This document shows, in pieces, positions 58,681 to 64,000 of a stretch of DNA of 64,000 bases. The stretch's first letter is position 1. Each line of letters begins with the position of its first letter. The notes under the pieces were generated by a model. The model did not search any database, was not told the DNA's origin, and saw nothing but the letters and a program-made list of their open reading frames with translations. The position numbers and the translations under genes are program-made. This stretch comes from Rhodococcus antarcticus (GTDB lineage: Bacteria > Actinomycetota > Actinomycetes > Mycobacteriales > Mycobacteriaceae): NCBI RefSeq assembly GCF_026153295.1, contig NZ_CP110615.1, forward strand, positions 186,001-250,000, read 5' to 3'.

Positions 58681-59352
58681 CTAGGAGAGCCCTGCTGACG
58701 CGATGGCCCCCTCGACCTGCGCAACCGTGGTGAAGACGCTGGGGTCTCGCACTCGCTGCACCGTTCCGTCCGAAGCGATGAGGAAGCTCAACGGCAGGAC
58801 GGGAGGTCCGGCGAGTGCTGCCTCCGCACGCCCGGTGGTGTCGACCACGGAGGGGTAGCGCGCGCCGACGCTGTTCAGCAGCGCGAGCGCGGACGACGGG
58901 TCGTCACGGACGTTGAGCCCGACGACCTCGACCGACCCGGGCTGCTGGGCGTAGGCCGCCAGGACGGGGATCTCCGCGCGGCACGGCCCGCACCACGAGG
59001 CCCACAGGTTCACCAGGACGGGACGCCCACCCAGGGCCGCGCCGAGGTCGAGGGTCCCCGGCGCGCCGAGACAGGACACCACGACACCCGCGAGCGGGCC
59101 CTTCGTGGTGCTGCCTGCGGGTGCTGGCCCAGGACACGGTTGGAGGACCGCGGCCGCCCGTGCGGTGTCCAGCGCACCATCGTCCACGGCACCGGGGGTG
59201 ACGTGGTTGCCGACCCCGACCTGCGCGACGGACGCTCCGAGCTGGGGGACCGGTGGGGTGCCGCGCGGCCACAGGGCGACGGCGAGCCCTGCGACGACCA
59301 CGAGGCCGACCACCGTCCAGCGCACCCGGGCGCTCGGACGCCGCACCTGCAT
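58681..59352 (-). CDS. TlpA/ResA-family thioredoxin-like protein (2)
   Basis: A 223-residue protein held by an N-terminal helix (VRWTVVGLVVVAGLAVALW). The thioredoxin domain has VLVNLWASWCGPCRAEIPVLAAYA (CxxC), VVGLNVRDDPSSALALLNSVGA and the cis-Pro in LPLSFLIASDG. An additional Cys pair (LQPCPGP and VVSCLGAPG) lies before the CxxC and may form a structural disulfide. It follows ccsB by 8 bp and acts with it in haem/apocytochrome thiol handling. The ATG at 59352 is used without a clear ribosome site, so coupling to ccsB is likely. Confidence 0.92.
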   Translation of the reverse strand: MQVRRPSARVRWTVVGLVVVAGLAVALWPRGTPPVPQLGASVAQVGVGNHVTPGAVDDGALDTARAAAVLQPCPGPAPAGSTTKGPLAGVVVSCLGAPGTLDLGAALGGRPVLVNLWASWCGPCRAEIPVLAAYAQQPGSVEVVGLNVRDDPSSALALLNSVGARYPSVVDTTGRAEAALAGPPVLPLSFLIASDGTVQRVRDPSVFTTVAQVEGAIASAGLS

Positions 59353-59360
59353 CACCAGGC

Positions 59361-60344
59361 TCAGTTCAGGCCGGCGTAGGAGTGCAGGCCCGAGACCACG
59401 ATGTTGATGAAGAACAGGTTGAACAGCACGACGCCGGTGCCCACGACGTTGATCCAGGCGGCGCGCGTGTTGCGCCAGCCCGCCGTGGCCCGGGCGTGCA
59501 GGTACGCGGCGTAGACGACCCAGGTGATGAAGGCCGTCACCTCCTTGGGGTCCCAGCCCCAGAAGCGGCCCCACGCGGCCTCGGCCCAGATGGCCCCGAG
59601 GATGACCCCCACGGTGAACAGGGGGAACGCGAAGATCGCGGTGCGGTAGGCCACCCGGTCGAGGACCTGCGCCCCGGGCAGCCGTGCGAGCCGGCCGACG
59701 GTGCTCGAGCCCTCGGCCCCTTCCGCGTGGTGGCGGCGCAGCAGGAACAGCAGGCTCGCGATCCCCGAGAGCAGCAGCACCCCGGACGCCGTGGCGATGA
59801 CCGAGACGTGGATGACCAGCCAGTAGGACTGCAGGGCCGGAACGACGGGGGCGGAGGTCGCGTACAGGGTGGTGCCGCCGATGAACATCAGCACCACGAC
59901 CGGCAGCAGGACGAACACCGACAGTGGCCGCACGGTGTGTCGACCTAGCACCACCAGGGTGCCGAGCACCGTCACGGCGGTGGCCAGCGAGGTGAACTCG
60001 TACATGTTGCCCCAGGGCGCCCTGCCGGCGGAGATGCCGCGCAGGACGAGCGACCCGACGTGCAGCGCCAGGCCGAGGGCGACCAGTGCCACCCCCATCC
60101 GGCCCAGCCTGTCCGCGAGCGACCGGCCGACCGGGACCTCCACCCGACCCGGCAGGGTCGACCGTCGGGGTGGGACGGCAGGAGCGCCCGATCCGACGAG
60201 CTGGCGGCGGGCCTCCCGACGCACGACCGTGCTGGTGCGCACGGAGGCCAGCTCGCAGGCGAGCAGGGCCGCGGCGAGGACGTAGACCGCCACCGCCGAC
60301 CGGTAGCCCAGGTCGCTGAGCTCGGCAAGATCAAGGGTCGACAT
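59361..60344 (-). CDS. ccsB: Cytochrome c biogenesis protein CcsB (ResC-type)
   Basis: A 327-residue, eight-helix protein of the system II cytochrome c synthase. The WWD haem-handling motif is intact at AAWGRFWGWDPKEVTAFITWVVYAAYLHAR, and external histidines are present in LHVGSL and VIHVSVIA. With a ResB (Ccs1) partner, not seen in the window, it carries haem out and attaches it to CxxCH apocytochromes. AGAGG lies before the ATG at 60344. The unit ccsB-tlpA starts behind operator O3. Confidence 0.94.
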   Translation of the reverse strand: MSTLDLAELSDLGYRSAVAVYVLAAALLACELASVRTSTVVRREARRQLVGSGAPAVPPRRSTLPGRVEVPVGRSLADRLGRMGVALVALGLALHVGSLVLRGISAGRAPWGNMYEFTSLATAVTVLGTLVVLGRHTVRPLSVFVLLPVVVLMFIGGTTLYATSAPVVPALQSYWLVIHVSVIATASGVLLLSGIASLLFLLRRHHAEGAEGSSTVGRLARLPGAQVLDRVAYRTAIFAFPLFTVGVILGAIWAEAAWGRFWGWDPKEVTAFITWVVYAAYLHARATAGWRNTRAAWINVVGTGVVLFNLFFINIVVSGLHSYAGLN

Positions 60345-60373
60345 CCAGGCCACCTCTGCTGTGGGCAATCCAC

Positions 60374-60390
60374 TACTACGATAGATAGTA
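60374..60390 (-). promoter_or_regulatory. Operator O3 of the ACTAY-N5-ATAGT regulon (before ccsB)
   Basis: TACTAC-GATAG-ATAGTA lies 30 bp upstream of the ccsB ATG. On the coding strand it opens with TACTAT as a -10 box. It shares the 162-bp divergent gap with O4, the two centres being 70 bp apart. Confidence 0.78.
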
Positions 60391-60443
60391 ATCGAGCTCA
60401 CCGCGATGCCGACACGCGGGCGCCCCAGAGTCCCCACCGCTAC

Positions 60444-60460
60444 AACTATGAGACATAGTG
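60444..60460 (+). promoter_or_regulatory. Operator O4 of the ACTAY-N5-ATAGT regulon (before the second M23 gene)
   Basis: AACTAT-GAGAC-ATAGTG has perfect inner arms ACTAT/ATAGT with the same 5-bp spacer. It lies 47 bp before the GTG start of the M23 peptidase gene at 60507. Confidence 0.72.
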
Positions 60461-60506
60461 ATGCGCGGCGGTGAAGCGTGCACTGCCCGAGGACGGAGGC
60501 GACGGT

Positions 60507-61880
60507 GTGATCCAGGGTCGCCGGTGGGCGCTGCGCACAGCAGGAGTCGGCGTCCTGGCGATCTCGAGCAGCGTCGTTGGTCGAGGCTGGGCGCAGACCC
60601 CGCCACTACCACCGCCCCCGCCCAATCCGAGTGACGCGGACCTCGCTGCCGGTCGGGCCGCCCTCGCGACGACCGACGGAGAGCTCGCCGCGCTGGCCGC
60701 CGACGTCGACAACGCCAGTGCCGCCGTGACGGCGGCCCAAGCCCAGCTGGGGGCCGCGCTGGACGACGCCGACGCGGCAGCCGCGGCCCGCGTGTCAGCT
60801 CGCGCCGAGGCCGACGCGGCGCAGGCTCGAGCCGTCGCCACGCAACAGGGTCAGCGGGTGGCCGCCGGTCTGGTGACCGACGCTCAGCAGCGTCTCGACG
60901 ACCTGGTCTCCGCCAGCTATCGCCAGGGCAGCGTGCCCGGCTCCCTGGCCGGCTACCTCGGCGCCACGGACGCCCAGAACGTTCTCGACCGGGCTGAGCT
61001 CCTCAACGCCGTGGCCGGCAACCAGCAGGAGATCCGGTCGGCACTGGGACGTGCGCTGGTGGCCAAGGCCAACCAGGACTCCGAGGCCCGATCTGCACTG
61101 GAGCGCGCCCAGATCCGTCGGTCCGAGGCGGACGCAGCTGACGCCCGAGCACGGTCGGCCTACGACACGGCCGTGCAGGTCACGTCGCAGGCGACGTCCC
61201 GCACGGCCGACCTGCTCTCCGCCAGAGCTGCAGCCGAGAGTCGTCTCGCCGTGGCCCAGCAATCCCTGCTCGGGCTCGACGGGCAGCGGCGGACCTACGA
61301 GCAGTGGGTGAGCGCCAGGCGTGCTGCAGAGGCGGCCGCCGCGGCGGAGCTGGCCGCGGCTGACCAGGCGCGCCGCCGTGCCCAGGCCGAAGCGGCTGCA
61401 GCGGCGGTGGTGCAGAGCAGGCCCGGCGCCCCGGGTGAAGGCGCACCTGCCCAGGTGTCGTCGCCCCCGGCTGTCGTCCGACCGCCCAGCACCAGTGGGA
61501 CGGTGGCCCCGGCGAACGGCCGCATCACCTCCCGCTTCGGTCCACGGGACGGAACGGTCCACTTCGGGGTCGACATCGCGAACAGCACCGGAACTCCGAT
61601 CGTGTCCGTGCAGGCGGGCACCGTCATCTCCAGCGGTCCGGCCAGTGGCTTCGGGCTCTGGGTCCGGGTGCGCCACGACGACGGCACCATCTCCGTGTAC
61701 GGGCACAACGACCGCAACGTGGTCACCGTGGGTCAGCGAGTGGGGGCCGGACAACAGATCGCCACGATCGGCAACCGCGGTGAGTCCTCCGGTTCACACG
61801 TGCACGTCGAGATCGCCGTGGGCGGAACGTTGAAGGTCGACCCCCTGAGCTGGCTCCGAGAACGCGGCGTCGACATCTGA
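60507..61880 (+). CDS. Secreted M23 peptidase with coiled-coil N-terminus (second copy)
   Basis: A 457-residue exported protein. The signal peptide is RWALRTAGVGVLAISSSVVGRGWAQ. Pro-rich PPLPPPPPNPSD and a coiled coil follow, from about residue 45 to 310 (DGELAALAADVDNASAAVTAAQAQL and RRAEAAAAAELAAADQARRRAQ), and then a C-terminal M23 domain with HFGVDIANS and GSHVHVEIA zinc motifs. It resembles the protein at 52626 (shared GRITS-FGPR-GT-H-GVDIAN) but is longer. The GTG at 60507 has GGAGG 7 nt upstream, which is better than the open frame start at 60471. Controlled by operator O4. Confidence 0.93.
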   Translation: MIQGRRWALRTAGVGVLAISSSVVGRGWAQTPPLPPPPPNPSDADLAAGRAALATTDGELAALAADVDNASAAVTAAQAQLGAALDDADAAAAARVSARAEADAAQARAVATQQGQRVAAGLVTDAQQRLDDLVSASYRQGSVPGSLAGYLGATDAQNVLDRAELLNAVAGNQQEIRSALGRALVAKANQDSEARSALERAQIRRSEADAADARARSAYDTAVQVTSQATSRTADLLSARAAAESRLAVAQQSLLGLDGQRRTYEQWVSARRAAEAAAAAELAAADQARRRAQAEAAAAAVVQSRPGAPGEGAPAQVSSPPAVVRPPSTSGTVAPANGRITSRFGPRDGTVHFGVDIANSTGTPIVSVQAGTVISSGPASGFGLWVRVRHDDGTISVYGHNDRNVVTVGQRVGAGQQIATIGNRGESSGSHVHVEIAVGGTLKVDPLSWLRERGVDI

Positions 61881-61976
61881 CCGAACCCGGTCAGCCAGGC
61901 CGCGTCGGTCGCCCCCGGGGTGGTGGGTTCCGATCGAGGGTCGACGTCCAGGTCGCCGGCGCTCGTCGGCCGGCGC

Positions 61977-61993
61977 CACTACCTCGTATAGTA
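61977..61993 (+). promoter_or_regulatory. Operator O5 of the ACTAY-N5-ATAGT regulon (before sortase-TPR)
   Basis: CACTAC-CTCGT-ATAGTA keeps the 6-5-6 layout and overlaps a TATAGT -10-like box. It lies 86 bp upstream of the sortase GTG. Confidence 0.72.
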
Positions 61994-62078
61994 GTTACAG
62001 TGGATCGACCAATCCCCCGCAGCGCCATGTCCGTGCCTTGATGTCGCTGACACCACCCGCATCGAGGAGCTCCGCACC

Positions 62079-62801
62079 GTGTCCCAGTCCGACGAGTTCC
62101 CCGGTGGCTTCCCCGCCGAGCCCGAGCCCGCCACGCCGTCCGGCCCGCCCTCGAGGGTGAGGAAGTCCCACGTCGCGATCGTGCTGCTGGTGGTGCTGGC
62201 CCTGGGCGGTGGCTACCTCCTAGGCACAGCAGGGGGCCCGGCCCCCGCGCAGGCCGCAGCGGCGCCCGTGGCCACCTCGGCCGCCCCGCTCCCCTCGGCG
62301 GCACCGCTCAAGAGCGCTCCGGTGGTGCCCTCGCCCCCGGTCAAGGTCGAGATCCCGGCCATCGGCGTGAGCGGTGGTCTGGTCGACCTGCACCTCAACC
62401 CGGACGGGACGCTGGAGGTCCCCAAGGACTACCAGCAGATCGGTTGGTACGCCGACGGTGCGGTACCCGGGGACACGAACTACCCGCCGACGATCATCGC
62501 GGGCCACGTCGACTCCTACCAGGGTCCGGCGGTGTTCTACGACCTGCGCAACCTCAAGGCGGGCGACCAGGTGCGGGTGACCCAGGCCGACGGGAACGTC
62601 GCGGTGTACACGATCTACGCCACGGCGCAGTACCCCAAGAGCACGTTCCCCGCCGACACGGTGTACGCGAACCGCGCGGAGTCCGAGCTGGTCCTCATCA
62701 CCTGCACCGGCGCGTTCGACAAGTCCCTGCGCTCCTACGACGACAACCTCGTGGTGTCCGCACGGCTCGACCCGGCCTCCAGCGGCACCCCGGCGAGCTG
62801 A
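62079..62801 (+). CDS. Class F sortase
   Basis: A 240-residue transpeptidase anchored by an N-terminal helix (SHVAIVLLVVLALGGGYLLGTA), with an Ala/Pro linker and a sortase barrel. The catalytic His is in PTIIAGHVDSYQGPAVFYDL, the Cys in LVLITCTGAFD and the Arg is likely near DNLVVSARLDP. IPAIGVSGGLVDLHLNPDGTLEVPKDYQQIGWYADG is the class F opening. It would join a sorting-signal protein to the cell surface; no LPXTG-type substrate is visible in the window. GAGGAG lies 9 nt before the GTG. The TPR gene follows after 5 bp. Confidence 0.94.
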   Translation: MSQSDEFPGGFPAEPEPATPSGPPSRVRKSHVAIVLLVVLALGGGYLLGTAGGPAPAQAAAAPVATSAAPLPSAAPLKSAPVVPSPPVKVEIPAIGVSGGLVDLHLNPDGTLEVPKDYQQIGWYADGAVPGDTNYPPTIIAGHVDSYQGPAVFYDLRNLKAGDQVRVTQADGNVAVYTIYATAQYPKSTFPADTVYANRAESELVLITCTGAFDKSLRSYDDNLVVSARLDPASSGTPAS

Positions 62802-62806
62802 CCAGC

Positions 62807-64000
62807 GTGCGCAGACCCGTCGCAGTCTCGGCGGTGGTGGCCGGGGTCGTCCTCGCCGCCGTCACCACCACCACCATCATCACCGGAGCCGACAGCGCTC
62901 CCGTGGGCCCGAGGCCAGGTGCCGCCGCCGCCGCGGCCGCGGCCGCCCCGGTGGACCAGCTGACCTCGACCATCACCAAGGCACAGCAGGTGCTGCAGAC
63001 CAAGCCCGGTGACTGGAAGACCTGGGCAGTGTTGGGGTCGGCTTATGTGCAACAGGCCCGGGCCACCGCCGATCCGTCGTACTACCCGAAGTCCGAGGGT
63101 GCGCTGGCGAAGTCCATGGAGCTGCACCCCGTGGGCAACGATGGTGCCCTGACCGGCATGGGTGCCCTGGCCAACGCGCGGCACGAGTTCGGCAAGGCCG
63201 CAGACCTGGCCCGGCAGGCCCAGGCGATCAACGGCTACGGCTCCACCTCGTACGGGGTGCTGGCTGACGCCCTCATCCAGCTGGGCGACTACGACGGGGC
63301 CACCGCGGCCGCGCAGCGGATGCTCGACCTCAAGCCGGGGGTCTCCTCGTTCACCCGCGCCTCCTACGACCTGGAGCTGCACGGCCGCACCGACGAGGCG
63401 CAGACCGTGCTGCTCAAGGCTCTGGCGAGCTCCTCCGACCCTCTCGACGTCGCCTTCTGCTACACCTACCTCGGCCAGCTCGCGTTCACCCTCGGTGATC
63501 TCGACGGCGCCGAGAAGCAGTACACCGCGGGCCTGGCCCTGACCCCCGGCGAGCCGAACCTGCTGCTCGGGCAGGCCCGGGTGCAGGTCGCCCGCGGCGA
63601 GGTCGACGCCGCCGTCGCGGGCTATCGGCGCGTGGTGGACCTGCGCCCGTTGCCGGAGTACCTCGTGGAGTACGGGCAGCTGTTGGACTCCCTCGGCCGC
63701 ACGAGCGAGGCGGATGCCCAGTACGCCCTGTACAAGACCTCCCAGCAGCTGTTCGCGAGCAACGGTGTCCGCGACTCGCTCACCGGAGCGCTGCTCGACG
63801 CCAACCGTGGTCTGGCCGACTCGGCCGTGGGCCAGGCGGAGACCGAGTGGGCGGCACGGCAGAACATCGACGCGGCCGACGCCCTCGGGTGGGCCCTGCA
63901 CGCGGCCGGTCGGGACTCCGAGGCGCTGCCCTACGCCCAGCAGGCCACGGCGCTGGGCACCCGCAACGCATCGTTCCTCTACCACCGAGGGATCATCGAG
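62807..64000 (+). CDS. Exported tetratricopeptide-repeat protein (cut by window end)
   Basis: The first 398 residues of a protein that continues past the window. An N-terminal helix (VAVSAVVAGVVLAAVTTTTIITG) and a poly-Ala linker precede an array of about eight to ten TPR-like helical hairpins: DWKTWAVLGSAYVQQARAT, LGQLAFTLGDLDGAEKQYTAGLALTPGEPNL, ALGWALHAAGRDSEALPYAQQATALGTRN. TPR arrays bind partner proteins, here outside the membrane. The GTG at 62807 is 5 bp after the sortase stop, so the two are cotranscribed under operator O5. Confidence 0.9.
   Translation, partial: MRRPVAVSAVVAGVVLAAVTTTTIITGADSAPVGPRPGAAAAAAAAAPVDQLTSTITKAQQVLQTKPGDWKTWAVLGSAYVQQARATADPSYYPKSEGALAKSMELHPVGNDGALTGMGALANARHEFGKAADLARQAQAINGYGSTSYGVLADALIQLGDYDGATAAAQRMLDLKPGVSSFTRASYDLELHGRTDEAQTVLLKALASSSDPLDVAFCYTYLGQLAFTLGDLDGAEKQYTAGLALTPGEPNLLLGQARVQVARGEVDAAVAGYRRVVDLRPLPEYLVEYGQLLDSLGRTSEADAQYALYKTSQQLFASNGVRDSLTGALLDANRGLADSAVGQAETEWAARQNIDAADALGWALHAAGRDSEALPYAQQATALGTRNASFLYHRGIIE

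Overview
The window is very GC-rich (estimated above 70 percent), with genes packed head to tail, many GTG starts and 4-bp ATGA/GTGA stop-start overlaps. With stearoyl-ACP-type desaturase, LutABC, IdeR-type iron box, DUF6153-like, DUF1295 and class F sortase genes, this points to a soil-type actinomycete (Actinomycetota). I cannot fix the genus. No rRNA, tRNA, CRISPR array, integrase or transposase was seen.

Layout. 1-14.5 kb: housekeeping and metabolic singles, namely a zinc dehydrogenase end, an acyl-ACP desaturase, an S9 peptidase, a LysM protein, an amidohydrolase that has lost catalytic residues, YihY, a class III aminotransferase, an aldo/keto reductase, a thioesterase and an SDR. 13.7-26.8 kb: an aerobic benzoyl-CoA (box) pathway in two blocks. 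boxB is divergent from a siderophore-interacting-type flavoreductase. boxC, benzoate-CoA ligase, a 7Fe ferredoxin and a GNAT protein form an operon divergent from a PaaX-type regulator. Between the blocks lie a MarR-MFS pair and an ECF transporter. No canonical boxA is present. 26.9-29.8 kb: lutABC for lactate oxidation. 30-41.4 kb: a methyltransferase, GtrA, acetamidase, SDR-CorA-DUF3054, pgi, PRC-barrel genes, and decayed GNAT and SDR remnants. A 304-bp tandem-repeat block abuts the end of pgi. 41.5-45.3 kb: a ferric-iron ABC transporter behind an IdeR-like box.

45.4-64 kb: an envelope/redox island. Its first half holds a DUF305 lipoprotein, three small proteins ending in LRV, a K+ channel, SHOCT and DUF4395 proteins, a Tat-exported multicopper oxidase and an M23 peptidase. 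Its second half holds an Lgt-fold protein, Lnt, CcdA, two TlpA/ResA thioredoxins, CcsB, a second M23 peptidase, a class F sortase and a TPR protein cut by the window end.

Every transcription unit from 53.8 kb to the window end is preceded by the same 17-bp palindrome, ACTAY-N5-ATAGT with strict 6-5-6 geometry (five copies). This defines a coherent regulon joining disulfide/haem delivery, lipoprotein acylation, peptidoglycan cutting and sortase anchoring. The BlaI/CopY-like repressor expected to bind these sites is not in the window. This regulon is the most promising candidate for an undescribed system.
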